Positions 17,109 to 25,105 of a stretch of DNA of 25,429 nucleotides are shown piece after piece (position 1 is the stretch's first letter; every line of letters begins with the position of its first letter). The position numbers and the translations under genes are program-made. The notes beneath the pieces are model-generated. The model made no database searches. It saw only the letters and a list, made by a program, of their open reading frames with translations, and was not told the DNA's origin. Source of the stretch: JAHDBG01 sp963922685 (GTDB lineage: Bacteria; Pseudomonadota; Gammaproteobacteria; Chromatiales; Chromatiaceae); assembly GCA_963922685.1 (NCBI GenBank), contig CAWUJM010000024.1:1-25429 (forward strand), written 5' to 3'.

Positions 17109-17938
17109 AACCTTTCTCCTTAACGAACCAGTCGCACCAGGCACATACCCTGCTGGCCTGGCAGACCACAGATCAGGGCGAGTACAGCACCTTTACCAGT
17201 ACCCTCGGTACAGGTGACAGCAGACCATTACCATGGCATGGCAGACTGCACCTGGCACAGGATCAGGTTCATCTGCACCTGCTGCGCCCGGCAGTCCATG
17301 CCACTTATCCATCCCTCAGTCACGCTGAACAGACCCGGGCACAAGGTTACAGATTTGCCAGGGATCGTACCTTGTATCGGGCCGCCCATCATTTTCTGCG
17401 CACCAGCCTGAGCCGGTATGCCGGAATCATGCCAGGTGACTGGTATTATAGCCACAACTCGTATGGTAAACCGGCAGTTGCCAACCCCGGCCATCTCCGG
17501 TTGCAGTTTAACCTGTCACATACCCGGGGCCTGATCGGATGTGCGGTCAGTCTGAACCATGCGACAGGTGTCGACGTCGAAAGTGCGCGCCCGTTACCCG
17601 ATCTGGTCAGCATCAGCCGCAGCGTGTATGTCGGTCCGGAGCTGGACGATGTACTGGCCCATACGGGTGCGGCACAACGCACTCGATTCTATACCTACTG
17701 GACCCTGAAAGAAGCCTATATCAAGGCACGCGGTATGGGATTATATCTGCCGCTGGAACAATTTCATTTTACTGCTGGTGATAACGGTCTCTGGCAACTG
17801 CATTGTGCACCGGAACTGAACGACTCAGGTGCACACTGGCATTGCCAGAGCCTGATCCTGTCTCAGGATGACTACCTGGCTTATATTGTCGCAGCAACGG
17901 AAAGTCTGCCGACTGCAGCATCAGAAAACATACCATGA
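17102..17938 (+). CDS. 4'-phosphopantetheinyl transferase, Sfp type (first of two)
   Basis: This enzyme class moves phosphopantetheine from coenzyme A to a serine of acyl- or peptidyl-carrier proteins. The ATG at 17102 (MTEPFSLTNQ) gives 278 residues, Sfp-like in length; the frame is open from 17006. Motifs are FNLSHT at 137-142, GVDVE with Asp158 and Glu160, and WTLKEAYIKARGMGL with Glu204 and Lys208, so metal and substrate residues are intact. Its start is head to head with murJ, with no intergenic DNA. Its stop overlaps the start of the broken ATPase gene (ATGA). No carrier protein, fatty acid or peptide synthetase gene is seen in the window. Confidence 0.93.
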   Translation: MTEPFSLTNQSHQAHTLLAWQTTDQGEYSTFTSTLGTGDSRPLPWHGRLHLAQDQVHLHLLRPAVHATYPSLSHAEQTRAQGYRFARDRTLYRAAHHFLRTSLSRYAGIMPGDWYYSHNSYGKPAVANPGHLRLQFNLSHTRGLIGCAVSLNHATGVDVESARPLPDLVSISRSVYVGPELDDVLAHTGAAQRTRFYTYWTLKEAYIKARGMGLYLPLEQFHFTAGDNGLWQLHCAPELNDSGAHWHCQSLILSQDDYLAYIVAATESLPTAASENIP

Positions 17939-19490
17939 CACCCTTATTTTTCAATGATGCCGGACCCTCAGTACCAGAACTGAACTACATGATTGATCCG
18001 CTGACACGGATTGATCTGCCGCATGTCCGACGACTGATCGCACAACAACGTTATTTTGTGCTGCATGCGCCGCGTCAGACCGGCAAGACCACCTGTCTGC
18101 TGGCCCTGATGGCACATCTGAATGAGACGGGTGACTACCGGGCCTGTATGCCAATATCGAACCAGCACAGACAGCGCGGAACCGGGTGAAGGCAGGCATT
18201 GATGCGACTGTTGAGGCAATTGCGTCCGCCGCAGAGGTATATCTGCAGGATAAATCGCTGACGCAATAGCTGAAGGCACAGCGCGATGATTATGCGCCGG
18301 AATCACTGCTGCAGACCATGTTACGCTGCTGGAGTCAGCAATCCACTCAGCCCACAGTGCTGCTGCTGGACGAAGTGGACGCACTGGTCGGTGATACCCT
18401 GATCTCAGTCCTGCGCCAGATTCGCGCAGGCTATACGCAACGCCCGGCGGCCTTTCCGGTTTCCATCATCCTGTGTGGCGTGCGGGATGTACACGATTAC
18501 CGGATTCAGTCCGGCGGTAAAGATATCATCACCGGCGGCTCTGCGTTCAATATCAAGACCACCTCACTGCGTCTGGGTAACTTCACTCGGCAGGAAGCAG
18601 AGGCACTCTGGCAACAGCACACACAAAAGACCGGACAATCGTTTGCAGAAACAATCTTTCCGGTACTGTGGGAAGACACCTGCGGACAACCCTGGCTGGT
18701 GAATGCCCTGGCCTGGGAGCTGACCGAAGAAACACCGCATTTATCTGACCGACGGGTGCCGGTCACACTGGAAGATTACCGGACCACCCGGGAAGAGCTG
18801 ATCCAGTCGCGGGCGACCCATCTGGATCAACTCACCGATAAGCTGAAAGAACGCCGGGTGCATCAGGTGATGGCCATGATACTATCTGGTGAAGAACACC
18901 CTGATGAACTGCTGACAGACGATCTGCAATATGTTGAAGACCTTGGCTTAATCACATTACGGCCAGCACTCCGGATCGCCAATCAGATGTATCAGGAAGT
19001 GATACCACGCGCCCTCATCTGGACCAGACAGGCGATGATTGCGCACGAACAACACTGGTATCTGACGCCGGAACGACAGCTGGACATGCCACGATTGTTA
19101 CAGGCGTTCCAGCAATTTTTCCGCGAATACAGTGACGCCTGGATAGAACAGTTTCAGTACCGGGAAGCCGGAACACAGTTGTTACTGCAGGCGTTTCTGC
19201 AACGGATTGTGAATGGTGGCGGGCGCATCAGCCGGGAATACGGGCTTGGACGCAGACGCACCGATTTATATATTGAATGGCCAGTGGATGCACAGGCAGG
19301 CTTTCATGGCGAGACGCAACGCATCGTACTGGAACTGAAGATCCGGTATGGCTCGCTGGAGGCCACCCTGGCAGACGGATTGCCACAAACTTCAGATTAT
19401 GCCGCCCGATGCGGTAAGGTGCCTTATACCAGTCTTTCCTGTGCCGGAAGATGGGATAAAAAACGTTGCGGGCTGGCACTCGCGCCGTAG
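17935..19490 (+). pseudogene. Broken AAA-ATPase/PD-(D/E)XK gene, copy 2
   Basis: This is the near full-length relative of the remnant at 10776-11396. The N-terminus FFNDAGPSVPELNYMIDPL leads to Walker A, APRQTGKTT at 45-53. A single missing C after about 18143 shifts the frame and ends it at 18189. Restoring the frame gives an NIEPAQTARNRV continuation, interrupted again by TAG at 18267-18269 (CAA TAG CTG). The rest is open from 18318: LLLDEVDAL (Walker B), LGNFTRQEAEALW, GQPWLVNALAWEL, then the nuclease-like RRRTDLYIEWP and ELKIR. After DYAARCG homology stops, and the frame reads antisense to the end of the decarboxylase gene, so the family's C-terminus is missing. Three lesions make it a pseudogene. 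The start overlaps the upstream stop (ATGA). Confidence 0.88.
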
Positions 19491-20641
19491 GCGCCAGATT
19501 GCAGTACTGCAATCCAGTCACCCACAGCTGCCCTGCCAAGGGTCACATCTTCTGCTATCACATCCAGTGGGGTGCATAAAGGCCCGACAACATGCACACA
19601 CTCGCGCTCGCCACCAGCGACCCGGCACGCATTCACCACCGGATAGTTTTTACGGATCACCTGACCCAGATTGCCGGAGGCCGCCAGGTGATGATGCAGG
19701 CCACCATTGGTCAGCAGGTAGGTCCGGCCACGTGAGATCTTGCGATCAATCACGCGACACACATACACACCCACCTCGCCCACCAGATAGCGTCCCAGTT
19801 CCAGAATGATCCGGACCGCACCCAGTTGCGCACGACACGCAATCTGATGTTCATACAGGGCAGCTGCAATCGGTGCAATATCTAAGGGCTGCTGTCCAGC
19901 AAAATACGGAATACCGAAGCCTCCTCCGATATTCAGAAAGTGGAGCTGTGTTGTGGTGTACGCCATCAGGCGTTGCGCCAGAGCAAAGCTGGCCGACTGA
20001 GCGGCAATAATCGCTTCTGCATGCAGATTCTGCGATCCGGCATAGATATGCAGTCCGCGCAACGACAGGTCATAGTCGGTCAGTTGCGCCAGCACCGCCG
20101 GGATCTGTTCTTCATCAATCCCGAATGGCTGCGGCCCGCCGCCCATGTGCATACCAGCGGCCTTCAGACTGAAGGCCGGATTGATCCGCAGGGCGACCTG
20201 CGGCTGCATGCCGCTGGCTGCGCCAAGTCGGTGCAGCCGCGTCAGCTCGTGTGCGGATTCAACATGGATCACCACTCCCGCCTGCACCGCTGCCTGCAGT
20301 TCGGCATCCGTCTTCGCGGGCCCGGCAAAACTGATCCGGGCGGGTGATATGCCAGTCGCCAGTGCCAGCGCCAGTTCGCCGCCGGACGCAACATCAAATC
20401 CATCGGTCTGTGCAGCCAGTAACTCAACCAGTGGCGGAAACGGATTTGCCTTGATCGCATAATATAAGGCGATCTGATCGGGCAATTGGGTCCGTAACTC
20501 GCTGACACGCCGGGTTATCATCGACTGATCATACAGATAAAACGGGGTCTGACCCATAGTACCGGCCAGCTGACTAATCGGCTGACCGCCGATGATCAGC
20601 TCATCCCCGACGACCGGAAACGGATTGATCAGGCTGGTCAT
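19424..20641 (-). CDS. PLP-dependent decarboxylase, exosortase-A-associated type
   Basis: This 405-residue protein is a fold-type III PLP decarboxylase related to diaminopimelate and ornithine decarboxylases. The PLP lysine is Lys64 in YYAIKANPFPPL. The barrel includes FDVASGGELALAL, HIYAGSQNLHAEA and NIGGGFGIPYF. The C-terminal domain shows ELGRYLVGEVGVYV, GPLCTPLDVIAED and YGASASPQRFLSH. The YGASASP...FLSHP-type ending and the adjacent ligase are typical of the exosortase A-associated decarboxylase family (TIGR03099), rather than LysA proper. Its start overlaps the ligase stop (ATGA). The substrate is not known. Its end is convergent with the broken ATPase gene. Confidence 0.88.
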   Translation of the reverse strand: MTSLINPFPVVGDELIIGGQPISQLAGTMGQTPFYLYDQSMITRRVSELRTQLPDQIALYYAIKANPFPPLVELLAAQTDGFDVASGGELALALATGISPARISFAGPAKTDAELQAAVQAGVVIHVESAHELTRLHRLGAASGMQPQVALRINPAFSLKAAGMHMGGGPQPFGIDEEQIPAVLAQLTDYDLSLRGLHIYAGSQNLHAEAIIAAQSASFALAQRLMAYTTTQLHFLNIGGGFGIPYFAGQQPLDIAPIAAALYEHQIACRAQLGAVRIILELGRYLVGEVGVYVCRVIDRKISRGRTYLLTNGGLHHHLAASGNLGQVIRKNYPVVNACRVAGGERECVHVVGPLCTPLDVIAEDVTLGRAAVGDWIAVLQSGAYGASASPQRFLSHLPAQERLV

Positions 20642-22194
20642 CCGGCTACCTCGCTGCGCATTGCCAGATAATCACGCCGCAGTGCAGGCCGGTCCGGCTT
20701 GCCATTCGGATTCAGTGGCATCTGCGGCAACAGGATATAGTCCTGCGGTTGCATATAATTTGGCAGACGTTGCTGACAATGTTCACGAATAACCGACAAT
20801 GCATCAGTTGCCTGCACCCACAGCACGATTGCCTGCCCTGGCCCGGTCTGTGGCACACCCTGGGCAACGGCGCATATCACACCTGGCAACAGTTGCACCT
20901 GTGTTTCGATCTCATCCGGGCTGACGCGGTAACCCGCTGTCTTGATCATGCCATCACGCCGCCCGATAAAATACAGATAACCCTCGGCATCCTGCCGTAC
21001 CTGATCGCCTGACCAGGCGGTCGGCAGCTGATCCGCCTGCCCGGGCAACGGCCTGAAGGTATGTGCAGAGGCTGTCGTATCGCCCCAGTAACCCTGCGCT
21101 ACCAGTGGCCCGGTCTGCACCAGTTCACCCGGTTCGTCCACACCGCAGGGTTCACCGGACGCATTCACTACCCGCAATTGTGCATCAGGTACTGGTTTAC
21201 CGATCGCATCCGGGCGTTGCGCCAGCTGTTCCGGTGGCAGATAAGTGGCCCGGAACGCCTCGGTAAATCCATACATCAGGTAGATCCTGGTATCCGGCAA
21301 TGCCTGCCGCAGGGCATGCAGGCATGGTACCGGCAGCGCACCACCCGAATTGGTCAGATAACGCAGATGTGGCACCATCGGCCAGTCCAGATGTGCCAGC
21401 TGCTGCCACAAAGAGGGTACTGCTGCCAGACCAGTGATGCGATAACGTATGACAGCCTGCACCACATCTCGCGGCACCAGATAATCCAGCAGGACTACCG
21501 AGGCACCGACAGTAAAGGCACTGGTGAGCTGGCTCAGGCCATAATCAAAGCTGAGTGGCAGGACCGCCAGGAGCCGGTCCTCAGCGGTATTATGCAAATA
21601 AGACACCACCGAAGCGGCACCCAGTACCAGATTCGCCTGCGATAGTATCACGCCTTTGGCCAACCCGGTGCTACCGGAAGTATACAGAATGGCCGCCAGA
21701 TCGGTTCCGGACCGGTCTGGCAAAGGCTGAGGTGTCGCCTGCTGCACCACTGTCAGCGGGTGTATGGAAAAAGACCAGGTACTTTGCAGCTCCGGGATCT
21801 GATCCGTCAGAATGACATGTCGTAACTCAGCACAGTCTGCTAGGGAGTCCAGCAACCTGCAGGCGCGGGCCTGATGGGTGACCAGCAGCGTAGCACCACT
21901 ATTCCGCAGAATGTGCCGCACCTGCGCCGACTTCAGCACCGGGTTAACCGGTACCGCCACCCCACCAGCCGCCATGGCTGCCCAGATCGCACAAACTGCA
22001 GTGATCTGTTGCGGCAGATAAATCGCCACCCGCTGATCTGCCTGCAGACCAAGCGCAATAAAACCTGCTGCCCAGCGGGCAATCTGTTGTTGCAGCTCAG
22101 CATAGCTGAGCGTCTGATCGTGTTGCACCAGTGCTGCAGCTGCTGGTCGTTGCTGCGCCTGCTGCTGCACAAGCTGGTACACGGAACGAATCAT
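20638..22194 (-). CDS. AMP-forming acyl-CoA ligase, exosortase-A-associated type
   Basis: A 518-residue member of the ANL adenylating enzymes. The P-loop-like A3 motif is YTSGSTGLAKG at 171-181. The A5 motif is YGFTEAF, the hinge region is GRRDGMIKTAGYRVSP, and the catalytic lysine is Lys499 in NPNGKPDR. These enzymes activate a carboxylic acid as an acyl-AMP and transfer it to CoA or a carrier thiol. The immediate coupling to the PLP decarboxylase matches the TIGR03098/TIGR03099 pair of exosortase A loci. uppP ends ten bases upstream. No exosortase, PEP-CTERM protein or carrier protein gene is present here, so the partner may lie elsewhere. Confidence 0.88.
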   Translation of the reverse strand: MIRSVYQLVQQQAQQRPAAAALVQHDQTLSYAELQQQIARWAAGFIALGLQADQRVAIYLPQQITAVCAIWAAMAAGGVAVPVNPVLKSAQVRHILRNSGATLLVTHQARACRLLDSLADCAELRHVILTDQIPELQSTWSFSIHPLTVVQQATPQPLPDRSGTDLAAILYTSGSTGLAKGVILSQANLVLGAASVVSYLHNTAEDRLLAVLPLSFDYGLSQLTSAFTVGASVVLLDYLVPRDVVQAVIRYRITGLAAVPSLWQQLAHLDWPMVPHLRYLTNSGGALPVPCLHALRQALPDTRIYLMYGFTEAFRATYLPPEQLAQRPDAIGKPVPDAQLRVVNASGEPCGVDEPGELVQTGPLVAQGYWGDTTASAHTFRPLPGQADQLPTAWSGDQVRQDAEGYLYFIGRRDGMIKTAGYRVSPDEIETQVQLLPGVICAVAQGVPQTGPGQAIVLWVQATDALSVIREHCQQRLPNYMQPQDYILLPQMPLNPNGKPDRPALRRDYLAMRSEVAG

Positions 22195-22204
22195 CGCTAT
22201 CCGC

Positions 22205-23002
22205 TCAATTGATCATCACAAAGATCAGACCGGCCAGCAGGATACGATAGATCACAAACGGCCACATACCTATCCGCTCAATAAAGCGCAGAAAAAAGTG
22301 AATACACAGATAGGCCGTCATCGCCGACAGAATGAGCGTACTACCGAGACTGACCCAGGCAACCGGCTCCGGCGACTGCACCAGATCGGCTGTGACCAGC
22401 ACCGAAGCAGCCAGAATGGTCGGTATGGATAATAAAAATGAAAACCGGGCCGCTGCCTGGCGCGAAAAGCCCAGCCACAAACCGGCGGTCATGGTAATAC
22501 CCGAACGTGATGTGCCCGGGATCAGCGCCAGTACCTGCGCCAGTCCAATCCACCCGGCATCACGCAGACTGAGCTGATCCAGAGTACGCTGCCGGGTACC
22601 ACGCTGGTCTGCCCAGGCCAGCAATACACCGAAGACCAGTGTGGTCGTAGCGATAATCCAGGGTGCGCGCAGATCGCTGGCAACCCAGTCCTTCAGGAGC
22701 CAGCCACACACCATCACCGGCCCGGTGGCCAGGATGATACTCCAGGCCAGCCGACTTGTACCACTGGACTGCCGGTACCGGACCGAACGCCACCAGGCCA
22801 GCCAGAGAGTGATGATATCCTGACGGAAAAACAACATGACTGCCAGTAATGAGCCAAGATGTACTGCCACATCCGCAGCCAGGCCCTGATCGCTGAAACC
22901 AAACAGATAGGGTGCCAGAATCAGATGGCCCGAACTGGAGATCGGCAGAAATTCTGTTATGCCCTGGACTATCGCCAGGATCACCAGAGATAATCCATCC
23001 AT
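22205..23002 (-). CDS. uppP: Undecaprenyl-diphosphate phosphatase (BacA/UppP)
   Basis: UppP removes a phosphate from undecaprenyl diphosphate to recycle the lipid carrier for peptidoglycan and surface polysaccharides; it also gives bacitracin resistance. The protein is 265 residues and polytopic. The signature motifs are QGITEFLPISSSGHL near the N-terminus and PGTSRSGITMTAGLWLG in the middle, both with the conserved catalytic residues. It lies ten bases from the genes on each side, so it is probably cotranscribed with the phosphopantetheinyl transferase upstream and the ligase downstream. That placement suggests a link with a carrier-lipid-dependent envelope product. Confidence 0.96.
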   Translation of the reverse strand: MDGLSLVILAIVQGITEFLPISSSGHLILAPYLFGFSDQGLAADVAVHLGSLLAVMLFFRQDIITLWLAWWRSVRYRQSSGTSRLAWSIILATGPVMVCGWLLKDWVASDLRAPWIIATTTLVFGVLLAWADQRGTRQRTLDQLSLRDAGWIGLAQVLALIPGTSRSGITMTAGLWLGFSRQAAARFSFLLSIPTILAASVLVTADLVQSPEPVAWVSLGSTLILSAMTAYLCIHFFLRFIERIGMWPFVIYRILLAGLIFVMIN

Positions 23003-23012
23003 ACTGTCATCT

Positions 23013-23729
23013 TCAGTGCAAACGAAAAAAACGCAGCCCGGGTGTCACCGGCCGGGAGACTCGGGCCAGACCCAGCTGTAACCCATTACCCCAGGTACCT
23101 GCAAAAAAATCCAGCGCGACCGGCTCCGGCATCTTTTGTAACAATCCCAGACCAAGACACTTCTGCTGCGCCTCGTGACGCACCCACAGACGCAGAAACA
23201 TCTGCGGATCCGCGTCAGCTGCCTGCAGATCGCTCAGTTCAGACGCAGCAAAGACCCGCTCTGCAATCCGTCGGACAGCAGAGACAGATCGGGGCCGTTC
23301 CACATCAATACCGACCGGGCCTGCTGTATAAAATGCCAGCACAGCGATATCTGCAGTATGCGACAGATTAAACCACACGGGCGGCACGGCGGTGGCCAGC
23401 TCCGGTTTGCCCTGAGCACCGAGCCGGATCGCAACCGCAACCGGTTCACAATGCAGATAATGTCCCAGCAACTGCCGCAATGCCGTGCGTGCGGCACAAA
23501 AACGCCGGGCTGCCGGTGGCTGCGCTATCCCGCGCCAGCGCACCTGCTCAGCAGCATCCAGCAGATCTGGCTGAACCGGGAAACGGGCCAGATCAAGCTG
23601 CCACAGATGGCATTCATTCGCACCTGATGCTGGCCAGACAGGCACTGACTGCCAGACGATCTCACGTGGAACCGGCAGCACACTCACGGGTTGTTGTTTG
23701 TTCTGCAGCAAATAAATCAGCGGTTGCAC
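23013..23729 (-). CDS. 4'-phosphopantetheinyl transferase superfamily (second of two)
   Basis: The frame is 238 residues from a GTG at 23729; in-frame GTGs at 23687 and 23681 are other candidates. The later starts would shorten but not remove the overlap with ruvB. Family motifs are FNLSHT at 120-125, GIDVE with Asp142 and Glu144, and WVRHEAQQKCLGLGL with Glu186 and Lys190. The usual K of KEA is a His here, though the Glu and the later Lys are kept. It is clearly different from the transferase at 17102, so the two are not a recent duplication. It sits between ruvB and uppP on the same strand as the ligase/decarboxylase pair, and may serve their carrier protein. Confidence 0.87.
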   Translation of the reverse strand: MQPLIYLLQNKQQPVSVLPVPREIVWQSVPVWPASGANECHLWQLDLARFPVQPDLLDAAEQVRWRGIAQPPAARRFCAARTALRQLLGHYLHCEPVAVAIRLGAQGKPELATAVPPVWFNLSHTADIAVLAFYTAGPVGIDVERPRSVSAVRRIAERVFAASELSDLQAADADPQMFLRLWVRHEAQQKCLGLGLLQKMPEPVALDFFAGTWGNGLQLGLARVSRPVTPGLRFFRLH

Positions 23730-24735
23730 TCACTGCAGGCGGTTGCAGACCAAAGTGCAGATAGGTACTGCGGGTCGCTATCCGCCCGCGCGGCGAGCGC
23801 ATCAGAAAGCCCTGCTGAATGAGATAAGGTTCAATCACTTCTTCCAGGGTACCCGCCTCTTCGCCAATCGCGGCAGCCAGATTATCCAGACCAACCGGAC
23901 CACCATCAAACTTTTCGATCAGTGCACACAATAAACTGCGATCCATCTGATCAAACCCGTGCGGATCAACCTGCAGCAATTCCAGTGCACTGCCAGCCAC
24001 CTCTGCATCTATCCGTCCGTCTGTGCGCACCTGGGCATAATCCCGCACCCGTCGTAACAGCCGGTTTGCGATCCGTGGTGTACCACGCGCCCGGCGCGCT
24101 ATTTCGCGCGCACCAGCAGTATCCAGCATCACCCCCAGAATCTGAGCGGAACGCTGCACAATATAGGCCAGATCTGCCACAGCATAAAATTCAAGCCGCT
24201 GTACGATACCAAACCGGTCTCGCAGGGGCGAAGTCAGCAGCCCGGCCCGGGTGGTGGCACCCACCAGCGTAAAGTGTGGCAGATCAACCTTGATTGAGCG
24301 GGCGGCCGGACCTTCGCCAATCATAATATCCAGCTGGTAATCTTCCATTGCCGGATACAGCACTTCCTCCACCACCGGACTCAGTCGGTGAATCTCATCA
24401 ATAAACAGGACATCATGCGTTTCCAGATTAGTCAGTAATGCTGCCAGATCGCCGGGTTTTTCCAGCACCGGACCGGAAGTCTGACGCAGATTCACCTGCA
24501 TCTCGTTTGCGATGATATGCGATAAGGTGGTCTTACCTAACCCGGGTGGCCCGAAAATCAGCACATGATCCAGTGCTTCGTGTCGGGCACGTGCCGCCGG
24601 AATAAAGATTTCCATCTGTTCCAGCACCTTCGGCTGACCACGGTACTCAGCCAGAGAACGTGGCCGGATTTCCCGTTCTGACGCCTGGTCACCATTCACC
24701 ATCTGTGCCGTAACGATGCGTTCTGTTTCCTGCAT
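23662..24735 (-). CDS. ruvB: Holliday junction branch-migration ATPase RuvB
   Basis: RuvB is the hexameric AAA+ motor that, with RuvA, drives branch migration at Holliday junctions. The start at 24735 (MQETERIVTAQ) aligns with the E. coli start and leaves 28 bases after cutA; in-frame ATGs at 24783 and 24807 would overlap cutA. The product is 357 residues. Motifs are GPPGLGKTT (Walker A), FIDEIHRLS (Walker B), GATTRAG (sensor 1) and RDRFG with the arginine finger. The winged-helix end is GFLMRSPRGRIATR. About 20 residues beyond the usual end overlap the next gene. ruvA and ruvC, usually upstream, are absent here. Confidence 0.97.
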   Translation of the reverse strand: MQETERIVTAQMVNGDQASEREIRPRSLAEYRGQPKVLEQMEIFIPAARARHEALDHVLIFGPPGLGKTTLSHIIANEMQVNLRQTSGPVLEKPGDLAALLTNLETHDVLFIDEIHRLSPVVEEVLYPAMEDYQLDIMIGEGPAARSIKVDLPHFTLVGATTRAGLLTSPLRDRFGIVQRLEFYAVADLAYIVQRSAQILGVMLDTAGAREIARRARGTPRIANRLLRRVRDYAQVRTDGRIDAEVAGSALELLQVDPHGFDQMDRSLLCALIEKFDGGPVGLDNLAAAIGEEAGTLEEVIEPYLIQQGFLMRSPRGRIATRSTYLHFGLQPPAVSATADLFAAEQTTTRECAAGST

Positions 24736-24763
24736 TTGTTTCTGTGGAGAAAAATCTTCCGCA

Positions 24764-25081
24764 TTATATTGTTGTTTCTGCATAAATCCATTTTTTATAA
24801 TCATCATCTATATGCTGGACTTCTGTGCCGATAATGCAGGGCATAGCATATGGATGAAACTTTCTTACAGCGGATTCCACAGACTCAGACAGTTCAGGGC
24901 GTGTTTTCATGATCAGCTTAAATTCCGTTGCATTTTTCACATTACCCTGCCAGAAAAAACTGCTGATAACATTCTGCAGAATGTTCGAGCATGCGATATA
25001 CTTTTTTCCGATGCAGTAAGCTGATATATCCTGCGCTACCTGCAGAGAAGGACAAAGCGTATAAATTTCAATGATTCTCAT
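24764..25081 (-). CDS. cutA: CutA1 divalent-cation tolerance protein
   Basis: CutA1 is a small trimeric protein linked to copper and other divalent metals in E. coli; its molecular role is still debated. The 105-residue product has the family landmarks IACSNILQNVISSFFWQG, then FKLIMKTR and the HPYAMPCIIGTEV motif, and ends DDDYKKWIYAE. The start at 25081 (MRIIEIYTL) matches the family, although no ribosome binding site is obvious. Base composition looks more AT-rich than in neighbouring genes, which could mean transfer or a different selective history. It is divergent from the open frame at 25106, with 24 bases between. Confidence 0.92.
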   Translation of the reverse strand: MRIIEIYTLCPSLQVAQDISAYCIGKKYIACSNILQNVISSFFWQGNVKNATEFKLIMKTRPELSESVESAVRKFHPYAMPCIIGTEVQHIDDDYKKWIYAETTI

Positions 25082-25105
25082 GCATTACCCGGCTATGGCT
25101 GAGTG

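Noticed and set aside
17102..23729. The two phosphopantetheinyl transferases as a recent duplication
   Set aside because: Outside the FNLSHT, DxE and E...K motifs they are very different in length and sequence.
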